The notes: generated from the sequence alone by a model not told the origin. 35,323 nucleotides of DNA from Hyphomicrobiaceae bacterium (GCA_025359185.1 JANYHF010000010.1:1-35323); one strand, 5' to 3'; counted from the stretch's first letter, positions 1 to 7,170 are shown. Program-made: numbers and translations.

Positions 1-1
1 A

Positions 2-124
2 AAACTCAAGACCGAGGTGGCCGCGTGGCGCACGCACCGCAATACCCACAACGCCAAGGCCAACTGGCACTTCACGAGCGCCGACGCGCGTGTAAAACTG
101 AAAAGCCTCTATCCGGCGATTTAG
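2..124 (+). CDS. C-terminal tail of an IS630-family transposase (cut by window edge)
   Basis: The frame opening at the left edge reads 40 residues ending in ...SADARVKLKSLYPAI and a TAG stop. The pattern of a tryptophan-containing linker (AAWRTHRN) followed by a WHFTSADARVKL block is how the DDE domain of IS630/Tc1-like transposases ends. Only this tail is in the window, so I cannot tell whether the element is intact. I see no recognisable inverted-repeat end just after the stop. Family assignment is by recalled pattern and is moderately secure; subgroup is unknown. Confidence 0.6.
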   Translation, partial: KLKTEVAAWRTHRNTHNAKANWHFTSADARVKLKSLYPAI

Positions 125-502
125 AAGATTCAGGCCACTAGAGACATTGGGCAATCGTGGCGGAAGCGCAACAGCCGTTGTGGCACTTGAGTACCTAGAG
201 CCGATTCCAAGACTTGGTCGCATCCACTTTGCACATTTTGCCGGTTGGCGTTTGGAAACGCAAGTGATTCAATGGCTTGATTTCCAGCCACTCGCAGCAC
301 CGGACATTTTACAGAATGCGCCCTTTGTAAAGAGTGGATGCAACCGACATGGCCGGTCTAGTCTGAGGGTGATCGCGGTTGAGAAGTCCCGTCCTCAACC
401 TCTCACACTTGATGTCGAAGGCCAACCAGCATGGTAGTGCAATAGTTTGTCGAGAAGTAAGAAGTTCGACAGATCTTCCAACTCCTTCCGGCATTGCTGC
501 GC
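125..502. other. Gene-free stretch after the IS630 tail
   Basis: No ORF here has a convincing start, ribosome binding site or recognisable protein. Two overlapping open frames, one per strand, have unstructured compositions and look like chance. I see no terminator-like hairpin and no tRNA. Confidence 0.5.
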
Positions 503-1831
503 TCACGGTCCGCCAAGCCTGATCTTGAGGGCAGCCGATACGATGTCAGCACTTTCATCAACAGTTCCTAAAACTCGTTCAGGTACCGGCACCGGAGGGG
601 CAGGGGGAAGCGGAATCACCGGATCGGTGCGGTCAGTTTTGCCACCTAGGCCCCAGAAATGCGAATAAGCAAGATCGACCGTCACCCCATCGTTCAAGGC
701 ATAACTTGCACCTCCGCTCAGCGATAGCCGGTTCTGATCGGGTAGAAGCGTCGTCCGATTGGTGGGCACCTGAATCGGCGACAGTTCGTAGCCGATACCG
801 CCGCGCAATTTCAATTGCCGTGTCGCATCAAACTCGCCGCCGAGCGAAAACATCCAACCATCTTCCCAGTTCAACGGTACTGAACTGGCAAGGTGGCTTG
901 GGTTGGTGCAGAATGGCAACCCAAGGTCGGGACAGGTCAAAACTATCTTCGGAAAGACGCTCCATTGGGTCCACTCAATAGTGCCCAGCAATCTGAACTT
1001 GTCGGTGATTCCTTGGCGCAAACTGAGCGTGGCGATGCTTGGCAAAGTGACGTCGGATTCCACCCTGTTGCCAATGGCGAAAAGGATGGGCGCACCAGGG
1101 ACAGAAACATTGCCTTTGAGCGTGTGCTCAATTTGAGAACGATAGCCAATTCCAACTGATGTTTGTGGTGTTGGTGTCCAATTCACGCCCGCCGTAAAGC
1201 CTACACCGGTACCGTCAACTTCGACTTTGATGTCAGGCGCATCCGGCACGGAAACGGCGGCGCGCAGGAAATTCACGTGCATCTGGTCAACCTGCAGCCC
1301 GACGCCGATGGACAGCGAAGGCATCAGACGGAAGGCGAGCGTCGGCGTCGCACCAAATACCGTGATCTCCGAAAATCGATTGTGAGAGAGGCCAACCCAA
1401 TTGCGATCAGGGTCCGTCCGCAGTCCGAAGGGCGAATTTATACTCAGTCCCAGGACCGCATCCGGCGACAGCCGATAGGCAGCATAGCCAGCCGGTACCA
1501 TGGAAAGTCTTTCCATGTTGCCCGAATCTGCAGCGATGCCTGGGAACCCCAGTTTGGTGGTGCCCGCTTCTGAATGAATGTCGAGATTGCCAAAGATCCC
1601 CGTACCGTCGATCTCGGCAGACCATCCCTTGGGCGCGTAGGCCGCAACCGCCGGGTTCCAGAACATGCCCGATAGGCCACCGCCCGCCGCCGCGTCACCG
1701 GCAAACGACATCCCTTGAAACTCGGTGGATTGCTCACGGACCGCGAAAGCACCGGCCCACGCCTCTTTCGCTGTCTGGTCAGACAGACAAGTGAACAGTC
1801 CAAAAAAAATCAAAGCAGATGCAATACGCAT
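503..1831 (-). CDS. FadL/OmpP1-family outer-membrane transporter
   Basis: The 442-residue product has a signal peptide (MRIASALIFFGLF...) with a likely cleavage after AWA at about residue 26. The mature N-terminus GAFAVREQSTEFQGMSFAG and the following GMFWNPA are the typical opening of the FadL/OmpP1/TodX barrel family. These proteins form 14-strand barrels with a plugged lumen and carry long-chain fatty acids or other hydrophobic compounds across the outer membrane. The rest alternates short hydrophobic strands with polar loops, as expected for a barrel, and a proline-rich loop (LPPAPPVPVPE) lies near the end. I chose the ATG preceded by GGAG at 8 bp; an in-frame GTG 12 bp upstream is the alternative. 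No degradation genes adjoin it, so the substrate cannot be inferred. Confidence 0.85.
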   Translation of the reverse strand: MRIASALIFFGLFTCLSDQTAKEAWAGAFAVREQSTEFQGMSFAGDAAAGGGLSGMFWNPAVAAYAPKGWSAEIDGTGIFGNLDIHSEAGTTKLGFPGIAADSGNMERLSMVPAGYAAYRLSPDAVLGLSINSPFGLRTDPDRNWVGLSHNRFSEITVFGATPTLAFRLMPSLSIGVGLQVDQMHVNFLRAAVSVPDAPDIKVEVDGTGVGFTAGVNWTPTPQTSVGIGYRSQIEHTLKGNVSVPGAPILFAIGNRVESDVTLPSIATLSLRQGITDKFRLLGTIEWTQWSVFPKIVLTCPDLGLPFCTNPSHLASSVPLNWEDGWMFSLGGEFDATRQLKLRGGIGYELSPIQVPTNRTTLLPDQNRLSLSGGASYALNDGVTVDLAYSHFWGLGGKTDRTDPVIPLPPAPPVPVPERVLGTVDESADIVSAALKIRLGGP

Positions 1832-1889
1832 GTTACGCTCCACGCGAAGCTCGCCCCGCAGCGGCTTCTTACCTGTTCAAATGTCTAGC

Positions 1890-1901
1890 CATGATGTCAT
1901 G
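1890..1901. promoter_or_regulatory. Small inverted repeat upstream of the FadL-like gene
   Basis: The sequence CATGATGTCATG has matching arms CATGA/TCATG around a 2-bp spacer and lies about 60 bp upstream of the chosen fadL-like start. It could be an operator, but palindromes this short are common and no -35/-10 pair could be assigned. Confidence 0.2.
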
Positions 1902-2292
1902 ATCAGCTAAAGTTATCGGTTAGCATATGTCAAGTTCCGATACTTGCGCGTCGAAGATATGAGCTAATATTGCGAGCGCGTGATGCATCCGAGCAACATA
2001 CGATTGCACTACCGTAATGTGCTGAAGAGTTTCGACGGTCGTCAGGCAGATGCCAGCTCCAACTGAAAAGCAGGCGTTGGACGAGGGCGTCGGTCTCGTT
2101 ACCAAACGCGTGAAGTGTAAAGAGTTGCCTCCGTGCAACAGCGCCTCGGTCGGTTGGCTGCTCGTTCGGCTTCGAAAAACTTCCGGTTGTGGCCCATCGC
2201 GTAAGCGGCTCAACGACCGCTCTCCGACCATTTCAACGCCTCCCGAGTTTTTCAACAACTCGTTGGACTCTCCCCCGTGTTCGCTTGCTGAG
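1902..2292. other. Gene-free stretch upstream of the GCAAC array
   Basis: Overlapping open frames on both strands exist here, but neither has a recognisable domain, a good ribosome binding site or a protein-like composition. The segment ends with a GAGTTTTTCAACAAC stretch that resembles the outer end of some insertion sequences; I could not find a matching partner end. Confidence 0.4.
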
Positions 2293-2427
2293 GTTGCGCG
2301 ACTGTTGCACTCTGTTGCGCGATAATCCCGCGCCGATCCGCCCTTTGCAACGATGCCCGCAACGATCCGCGCAACAGTCGGACGCCTCCGCGCAACACGC
2401 GTCAACAGTCCGATCCTGCCTTGCAAC
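2293..2427. repeat. Phased array of GTTGC/GCAAC motifs
   Basis: Three GTTGC copies start at 2293, 2304 and 2314, and five GCAAC copies start at 2347, 2359, 2371, 2392 and 2423. Intervals within each group are 11 and 10, then 12, 12, 21 and 31 bp, close to one, two or three helical turns. The two groups point towards each other, so the array is an overall inverted arrangement. No coding frame explains it. It ends about 20 bp beyond the terminator of the disrupted winged-helix gene at 2502-2825. Phased binding sites for a DNA-binding protein are the natural reading, but this is inference. Confidence 0.5.
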
Positions 2428-2448
2428 CCAACCCCTTGACGTTGAACG

Positions 2449-2479
2449 AAAAAAAGGGCTGCCAGTTTCCCGGCAGCCC
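2449..2479 (-). terminator. Intrinsic terminator of the disrupted HTH gene
   Basis: On the minus strand an 8-bp stem (GGGCTGCC/GGCAGCCC, loop of 8) is followed directly by seven T residues. It starts 23 bp after the TAA that ends the HTH reading frame, so it is placed to terminate that gene. Confidence 0.85.
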
Positions 2480-2501
2480 CTTGGGTCGTCCTGCTCGGTG
2501 G

Positions 2502-2825
2502 TTACGCCACCAGCCTCAAAGCCACCCGCTTGCCGTCGCGGTGCCGGCTGAGCTTGCCATCGGCCTCCAGCGCCCGGCTTGCCCGGCTGACGGTCGACAG
2601 GTGCACCCCCTAGGTGTCGGCCAACTGCGACACCGACCCGACCTCGCCGCCCTCCCGGATTAGACCCAGGATAATCCGGCTGATCTTCGCCACCTCGTCG
2701 GCCTCGGTCGCTTCCGCCTTCGGCTGTGGCGTCACCACCGGAGCCGGAGCCTGCCGCAGCGCCGTCCCCGTGAAGGCGATGCCCAACAGGATTAGCGTGA
2801 TCGGCCGCAGCCCGGGCAAGTACAT
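2502..2825 (-). pseudogene. Small membrane-anchored winged-HTH protein interrupted by one TAG
   Basis: From the ATG at 2823-2825 the frame reads a short N-terminus, one transmembrane segment (about residues 8-25, PITLILLGIAFTGTAL), a Pro/Ala linker, then a helix-turn-helix region (SVSQLADT-stop-GVHLSTVSRASRAL) and a basic wing (GKLSRHRDGKRVALRLVA) ending in TAA. The stop is TAG at 2610-2612, codon 72 of 108. Related helices normally read LADTLGVH.STVSR, so the TAG sits where a leucine is expected and TTG to TAG is a single change. Everything after it stays in frame and keeps its helix-turn-helix character, and an intrinsic terminator follows, so the loss looks recent. The upstream in-frame extension to 2879 reads antisense to a DoxX remnant and is not used. 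Membrane anchoring and DNA binding are predicted from sequence only. Confidence 0.6.
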
Positions 2826-2841
2826 CGCGACCCATACCGCG

Positions 2842-3030
2842 TCTTCGCGGACGGCAGTGCTCGGTGCGATCCTGCTCACCGCCTACTTCGGGGGCGCTGT
2901 CGCAACGCATGCCCGGGTCGGCAGCCCCTTATTGAGCCACACCCTGTTCGGTGTCTATCTCGGCGTCATGGCGTGGGTAGGGCTTTGGCTGCGCGACCCA
3001 CGGATTCGCGCCCTTTTGCCGATAACCTGA
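2842..3030 (+). pseudogene. C-terminal fragment of a DoxX-family membrane protein
   Basis: The frame from about 2842 reads RTAVLGAILLTAYFGGAVATH, then HTLFGVYLGVMAWVGLWLRD and ends in a stop. This is the last half of a DoxX-like four-helix membrane protein: helix 3 with the TAYFGGAVATH motif, the SHTLFGVYLG stretch and the RDPRIRALLP tail. About 60 of the usual 120-130 residues remain. The missing 5' part is replaced by the oppositely oriented HTH cassette, with the junction near 2830-2845. A VOC-type gene start follows it, a frequent DoxX neighbour. Confidence 0.7.
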
Positions 3031-3071
3031 AGATGCAATTTGTGCGTGAAACACTTGCTCGGAGAACACCC

Positions 3072-3113
3072 ATGACCACAATCACCCCCTGCCTCTGGTT
3101 CGACGACTATCAT
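3072..3113 (+). pseudogene. N-terminal stub of a PhnB/VOC-family protein
   Basis: After GGAGAACACCC the frame starts MTTITPCLWFDDYH. The TPCLWFD motif opens PhnB-like proteins of the vicinal-oxygen-chelate superfamily (often named 3-demethylubiquinone methyltransferase-like). Homology stops after about 12 residues, and the frame closes a few codons later at TGA. The stub keeps its ribosome binding site and sits behind the DoxX remnant, so one event probably removed the rest of the gene. Confidence 0.6.
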
Positions 3114-3127
3114 CGAGTGCGACACAC

Positions 3128-3376
3128 ATGATCGAGATCGACACCGTCCACGATTGCCTCGAGCTTCTTCGCCCGCTGCTCCAGGAGGGACCCGTGCGGC
3201 TCATCGCCGGCTCCTCTAAGATCGATCTTGACCGCACGACTGATCTCACCGCTTTGCCCGAGCTGGCACGCACGCTGATTGCCAGCACCATTGAAACGGG
3301 TGGCCGCCTGCTTGTTGTTCCGGCAGATAGCTTCCCGCCTATAACGCTTGCGGGTCGCCCCAGAGGGTCCCATTGA
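3128..3376 (+). CDS. Unrecognised 82-residue ORF, possibly a broken gene
   Basis: The product starts MIEIDTVHDCLELLRPLLQE and has a regular mix of charged and hydrophobic residues unlike the chance frames nearby. I do not recognise it. Close to its end a different frame takes over with equally protein-like sequence (APEGPIEWGEQLGFVNLPQH, running to about 3529), which suggests one longer gene with a frameshift near 3345-3360. It starts just after the VOC stub, so it may have been carried in by the event that truncated that gene. No good ribosome binding site is visible. Confidence 0.3.
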   Translation: MIEIDTVHDCLELLRPLLQEGPVRLIAGSSKIDLDRTTDLTALPELARTLIASTIETGGRLLVVPADSFPPITLAGRPRGSH

Positions 3377-3555
3377 ATGGGGGGAGCAGCTCGGTTTTGT
3401 GAACCTGCCGCAGCATCGCGCGGTGTCGACCAAAGAACGGGATATCAGGTATATGGCGCGTATTTGCTTCAAATCTGCACGCCATCTTGGACTTCCCGGA
3501 GAACATCGCCACCATCATGCCTGAAACCGCATCCGAGGGAGGTACTGCACTGGCT

Positions 3556-3582
3556 GTTGCGGGCCCCCGCAACCATTTTTCT
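3556..3582 (+). terminator. Plus-strand intrinsic terminator
   Basis: A 7-bp stem GTTGCGG/CCGCAAC with a 4-base loop (3556-3573) is followed by CATTTTTCTC. It would end transcription from the unrecognised plus-strand ORF region upstream. Its stem contains the GTTGCGG/CCGCAAC word that also makes up the arrays elsewhere in the window, which may be coincidence. Confidence 0.5.
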
Positions 3583-3993
3583 CAACAAAACCAGCAACTT
3601 AGAATTCTGGGTAACACGCCAGAGGTTGCGTTTTTGCTACCGGGTAGCACCGGGGTAGCTATTTTATGGCGCTTCAAAAGCGCGCCAAGTTCTCCGCCGT
3701 GCCCTTCTGTCTTGCCAATTTGTCGCACGTATTTGATTGCAGCTACGCATGGTTCCCAAGTGATACCCGGATTTGGATCGTCGGCTCAGCGATACTCGCT
3801 TTGAGTACTGGGCAAGTGGCCGCATTTCAAGGAACATGTCGGATGGCCCGTCTAGGAGCTGGCAGGCGGCTCGATCAGGACTCTAGCGTTTTTGCACTCT
3901 TTGCGTGTGCCTCAACAATCTATGGGATGAAGTGGGAGTCCGCAGCCGATTGATGAGCACGCCAGCTTGTCGGTTCGCTGCTGACTGAAGCTG
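3583..3993. other. Gene-free stretch before the XRE regulator
   Basis: Open frames here have no recognisable content or ribosome binding sites. A short near-duplication (ACCGGGTAGC then ACCGGGGTAGC at about 3640-3660) is the only local structure seen. Confidence 0.4.
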
Positions 3994-4212
3994 TCAACTT
4001 TTCCGATCTGAGGCGATTAAGTCCACCGGCGTCACCTTCAAGGCCTGCGCCAGTTCGAACAGCGACACCACGGTCGGATTGCGGCTGCCACGCTCCAGGC
4101 CGCTGGTGTACTGCTGGCTGTGGCCGGATTTCTCGGCAAGCTGCTCCTGAGTCAGGCCGCTTGCGAGCCTGAATTTCTGCACATTCCTCCCCACCAGTTT
4201 CCGCATGTCCAT
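3994..4212 (-). CDS. XRE-family helix-turn-helix regulator
   Basis: The 72-residue protein is almost entirely one Cro/C1-type HTH domain: RNVQKFRLASGLTQEQLAEK, then SGHSQQYTSGLERGSRNPTV and SLFELAQALKV. The GLTQEQLAE scaffold helix, the recognition region ending in LERGSRNP and the closing LAQALKV helix are standard for HTH_3 proteins. Such small regulators repress phage, toxin-antitoxin or restriction genes; none is recognisable beside it. Its start lies only 47 bp from the left end of the IS4-family element, so the insertion has probably separated it from its original upstream region. An internal ATG two codons downstream is an alternative start; neither has a strong ribosome binding site. 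Confidence 0.85.
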   Translation of the reverse strand: MDMRKLVGRNVQKFRLASGLTQEQLAEKSGHSQQYTSGLERGSRNPTVVSLFELAQALKVTPVDLIASDRKS

Positions 4213-4259
4213 GCGGACTGGCTTGACGGATAACGCTGTGCCAATTTATCAACTATAGT

Positions 4260-4272
4260 CACTACTGTCCGG
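4260..4272 (+). repeat. Left terminal inverted repeat of the IS4-family element
   Basis: CACTACTGTCCGG pairs with the right end at 11 of 13 positions. Confidence 0.7.
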
Positions 4273-4419
4273 AATCCGTAGCCTGACGATACTGGTAGTG
4301 CTTTGACATATAAGTGATAAACCATCCTCTCGTGGGTGTCATCGACTTGAACTTGTCGCTTGCCTGATCGCAGCCTTCCCGCGCGACATCCGAGTCGCGG
4401 CGGCCACGGGGAGCGGGGC

Positions 4420-5589
4420 ATGTACGAGGGCAAGCTGGTGTTCGCGCAGTTGATCGATCATCTGCCGATGCACACATTCCGGCGCTCGGTGGCGCGCTAC
4501 GACGGTGATCGCTCGGTCAAGAGCTTCACGTGCCAGGACCAGTACCGGGCAATGGCGTTCGCCCAGCTGACCTACCGCGAGAGCCTGCGCGACATCGAGA
4601 TTTGCCTGTCGGCGCAAGCTTCGAAGCTTTACCACATGGGCTTTCGCGAAGCGCCTCGGCGCTCGACGCTGGCCGACGCCAACGAGACACGCGACTGGCG
4701 CATCCATGCCGATTTCGCACAGCGGCTCATTGCCCAGGCGAGGAAGCTCTATGCCGATACCGACCTCGGGCTTGACCTGAAGAACAGCGTCTATGCCTTA
4801 GACTCCACGACCATAGACCTGTGCCTGTCGGTCTTTCCGTGGGCGCACTTCCGCACCACCAAATCGGCCGTGAAGGTGCACACCCTGCTCGACTTGCGCG
4901 GCAATATCCCCAGCTTCATCCACATCTCGGATGGCAAGCTGCACGATGTGAACGCTCTCGATCTGCTGGTCGCGGAGGCCGGCGCCATCTACGTCATGGA
5001 TCGCGGCTACGTTGATTTTGCCCGGCTTTACGCGCTGCATCAGGCCGGCGCCTTCTTCGTCACCCGCGCCAAGTCGAACATGGACGCAAGGCGCCTCTAC
5101 TCGGCTGCCTCCGACCGCGAGAGCGGCATCATCTGCGATCAAAACATCGCACTCGCAGGTGTTCAGACCAGACAGCATTACCCCGAACATCTCAGGCGGA
5201 TCCGTTTCAAGGATCCCGAGACGGGCAAGACGCTGGTGTTCCTGACCAACCAGAAAACGCTGCCCGCGGCCACCATCTGTGCGCTTTACAAGAGCCGCTG
5301 GCAGGTCGAGCTGTTCTTCAAGTGGATCAAGCAGCATCTGCGCATCAAAAAGTTCTACGGCACGTCCGAGAACGCGGTGAAGACGCAGATCTGGATCGCG
5401 GTCTCGGTCTACGTCCTGGTCGCCATCGTCAAGAAGCGCCTCGGCCTCGACGCCTCGCTCTACACTTTGCCACAGATCCTCTCGCTGACGCTGTTCGAGA
5501 ATATGCCCATTCTACAGGCGCTTTCGCAATCGCCGCCCACATCCGACGACCTCGCTCTGGACAACCAGTTGAATTTGTTCGCCAATTAA
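4420..5589 (+). CDS. IS4-family transposase
   Basis: This 389-residue DDE transposase appears intact. The N-terminus (YEGKLVFAQLIDHLP...FRRSVARYDGD) is the DUF4372-like DNA-binding region, followed by SFTCQDQYRAMAFAQLTYRE. Catalytic acidic residues lie in YALDSTTID, in YVMDRGYVDF and in the Y-(2)-R-(3)-E-(6)-K signature (YKSRWQVELFFKWIK), the hallmark of the IS4 group. I chose the ATG at 4420, preceded by GGGGAGCGGGG; a longer in-frame start at 4360 would add 20 low-complexity residues not seen in the family. The stop comes just inside the right inverted repeat. Nothing in the frame suggests inactivation. Confidence 0.93.
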   Translation: MYEGKLVFAQLIDHLPMHTFRRSVARYDGDRSVKSFTCQDQYRAMAFAQLTYRESLRDIEICLSAQASKLYHMGFREAPRRSTLADANETRDWRIHADFAQRLIAQARKLYADTDLGLDLKNSVYALDSTTIDLCLSVFPWAHFRTTKSAVKVHTLLDLRGNIPSFIHISDGKLHDVNALDLLVAEAGAIYVMDRGYVDFARLYALHQAGAFFVTRAKSNMDARRLYSAASDRESGIICDQNIALAGVQTRQHYPEHLRRIRFKDPETGKTLVFLTNQKTLPAATICALYKSRWQVELFFKWIKQHLRIKKFYGTSENAVKTQIWIAVSVYVLVAIVKKRLGLDASLYTLPQILSLTLFENMPILQALSQSPPTSDDLALDNQLNLFAN

Positions 5590-5602
5590 CCGGACGCTAG
5601 TG
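5590..5602 (+). repeat. Right terminal inverted repeat of the IS4-family element
   Basis: CCGGACGCTAGTG begins just before the last base of the transposase TAA is cleared and pairs with the left end at 11 of 13 positions. Confidence 0.7.
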
Positions 5603-5872
5603 GCCGAGACTACCGAATGGGACAGGCAAGCCCTCGCCGCGTGGGGCGACACCATCGAAGCCATGATGAAGCTGCACGCGCCGATGGCGCGCAACGAGGC
5701 TCTGGTTGCGGCGTGCTGTTTGTTCCCGTCGCTGATGGAATGGCAAAGGCACCACCTGGAGGCAAGCACGTCTGGTGCGAAGCTGCCTTCGGCGAAGGAC
5801 ACCAAGAGACAGCGCGCGCTGTATCGCGAGATGGTGTCGAGGCCAGTGAAGAGGAGGGGTCAGCCGAGCTGA
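5600..5872 (+). CDS. Unrecognised ORF abutting the IS right end, probably 5'-truncated
   Basis: The frame begins inside the right inverted repeat (a GTG at 5600) and encodes about 90 residues, with a plausible helical stretch (EALVAACCLFPSLMEWQRHH) and a basic tail. Since the first codons overlap the IS terminus, the true gene start was probably lost when the IS inserted. Several other frames are open across this stretch, so coding status is uncertain. I do not recognise a family. Confidence 0.35.
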   Translation: MAETTEWDRQALAAWGDTIEAMMKLHAPMARNEALVAACCLFPSLMEWQRHHLEASTSGAKLPSAKDTKRQRALYREMVSRPVKRRGQPS

Positions 5873-5891
5873 TGCGCATTATTGGTTAACT

Positions 5892-6173
5892 TTAGCCTGT
5901 CTGCTCACCTCGCAGGAGCGATGCGACAACCGGTGCCATCTGTTCGAGCGTGTCGCCGATGGCGCCGACATAGCCTTGTCCATCGACAAGCAGCCGCCAC
6001 TTCGAGACACCATCAACCTGAAATGGACGAATCGTCGCCTTCCGACCTGAAGCATCTATGCTGATAATCCAGTCCTGGTGGTCAAGCAAGGCAGGCGTGA
6101 ACGTCGCTAGCCCACTCCATTGCTTGGCCCATGCTGCGGTTTGCTGCTCAACCTGCTCTCTCATGTTCGGCAT
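5892..6173 (-). CDS. Small hypothetical protein
   Basis: The 93-residue product begins MPNMREQVEQQTAAWAKQWS and continues through SIDASGRKATIRPFQVDGV and KWRLLVDGQGYVGAIGDTLEQ. This looks like a short helix followed by beta strands, a soluble globular protein. I chose the ATG with GGGAG 8 bp upstream; earlier in-frame starts add up to 11 residues. It is divergent from the amber-interrupted secreted protein at 6310, with about 136 bp between starts, so the pair may share a control region. No family recognised. Confidence 0.5.
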   Translation of the reverse strand: MPNMREQVEQQTAAWAKQWSGLATFTPALLDHQDWIISIDASGRKATIRPFQVDGVSKWRLLVDGQGYVGAIGDTLEQMAPVVASLLRGEQTG

Positions 6174-6309
6174 GTCAGTATCTCCCATCCTGCCGTCAGT
6201 ACGCACCCGAGTCGCGGCAGCTTTATGGCCGCTCGAACGCTAGCACATGGCTTCGGTCGCCCGATTTCCCAGCTCCTGACAGCGCCAGTTCATTGGGGAG
6301 GGAGTGCAG

Positions 6310-6747
6310 ATGAACTCTCTGTTCGTATCGGTATTGTTGGCGTTCCTGGTGTCCACGGCTGCATCGGCGGCAACGGTCAAGGTGATGACGGCGGCGTGCC
6401 CAGACAAAGCATCGGAGATGGCAAACGTGTTGGCCGACTCTATGGTCAACGGTACACAAATCCCCACTGCCTGCATATAGGTCAAGCCAGGTGAACAGGT
6501 CCGAGTGGACGACAAGGACGGCGACCTTGCGCAGATTACTGACCCCGTTGGTGGCTCCAACTGGTTGCCCGCTCAAGTCCTCACTGATGACTCACCCGAA
6601 GAAGGTCAGGCCGCCAGCATCCCAAAGGACACCGTTACTGCTTTCATTCGGAATCCTCAAACCGGTTATTGGCTCAAGGCACGGCTTGACACCATGAAGG
6701 ACAGCTTCCCGGACGCCAATTTATCGGCAGTCGCGACGCACCTCTAA
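6310..6747 (+). pseudogene. Small secreted protein interrupted by one in-frame TAG
   Basis: The ATG at 6310 has a good ribosome binding site (GGGAGGGAG about 8 bp upstream) and starts with a clear signal peptide (MNSLFVSVLLAFLVSTAASA). The frame reads on to ...NGTQIPTACI, meets TAG at 6478-6480 (codon 57), then continues without a break as VKPGEQVRVDDKDGDLAQIT, GGSNWLPAQVLTDD and further to TAA at 6745-6747. Total length without the stop would be 145 residues. The second half alone has no ribosome binding site or secretion signal, so this is one gene with a point nonsense change, or an amber read through at some rate. The VKPGEQVRV and GGSNWLPA pieces suggest an SH3-like beta-rich periplasmic domain; function unknown. 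Confidence 0.6.
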
Positions 6748-7067
6748 TGGTGCGCCGTCACCGCCCCTCCCGGCAGCGCCAGCGTCATCTATGGGTAACG
6801 CCCACTATCCAAGGTGCTGTCTGCTTGCGCGGCCGAGCTTGCAGCCAAGTATGGGGACAACTGAGCCTCACCTCGCCCTCTCTGCCATCTCGACGATATC
6901 CAGCTGGTATTGCCTTGGCGCGCAGCTGGCAAAGCTCGAATATGCAATTATACTGCAGGAGTTGGCAAAGCGGCTGCCGGGACTTTGCCTGCAGCCGGGG
7001 CAGACCTACGAGTTCGCGCGCACCATGTCTTTCCGTATTCCAACAGCGCTGCAACTGGAGTGGAACC
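6748..7067. other. Gene-free stretch
   Basis: I see no ORF with recognisable content here. Open frames on both strands overlap and none has a plausible start signal. Confidence 0.4.
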
Positions 7068-7170
7068 ATGCAGCCTGATCACCTTTTGACCGTCGCCTTC
7101 GAGGCGGCAGAGGGTAACACCCTTGGTCTCGTTGGCGGCAAGGGCGCGTCGCTGGCGCGGATGGTTGCAG
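7068..7170 (+). pseudogene. N-terminal stub of a PEP-synthase / pyruvate phosphate dikinase-type protein
   Basis: After GGAGTGGAACC the frame starts MQPDHLLTVAFEAAEGNTLG and continues LVGGKGASLARMVAA. The GGKGASLA..., with LARM after it, is the nucleotide-binding start of the PPDK/PpsA N-terminal ATP-grasp domain, normally followed by GLPVPPGF. Here the homology breaks off just before that point and runs into an integrase fragment read in another frame. Only about 34 of several hundred residues remain. Confidence 0.65.

Larger units (their letters stand above)
4260..5602 (+). mobile_element. Complete IS4-family insertion sequence
   Basis: The element is bounded by imperfect 13-bp inverted repeats, CACTACTGTCCGG at 4260-4272 and CCGGACGCTAGTG at 5590-5602 (11 of 13 match), enclosing a single full-length transposase gene. 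Its length of about 1.34 kb is normal for this group. IS4 elements usually make direct target duplications of around 10 bp, but the flanks here do not match, so the copy may be old or its flanks recombined. Confidence 0.8.

Noticed and set aside
2614-3030. A 138-residue plus-strand protein
   Set aside because: Only the last third resembles DoxX; the first part reads antisense to the HTH gene.
3556-3600. tRNA or attachment site
   Set aside because: The GTTGCGG/CCGCAAC hairpin lacks any cloverleaf context and fits an intrinsic terminator with its T-run.
2610-6480. TAG reassigned to an amino acid in this island, as in some phages
   Set aside because: TAG ends ordinary genes here (proS, ald, tpa, DUF559, the IS630 tail), and the two interrupted genes seem to have lost different residues (leucine and glutamine). 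Independent nonsense changes are simpler.
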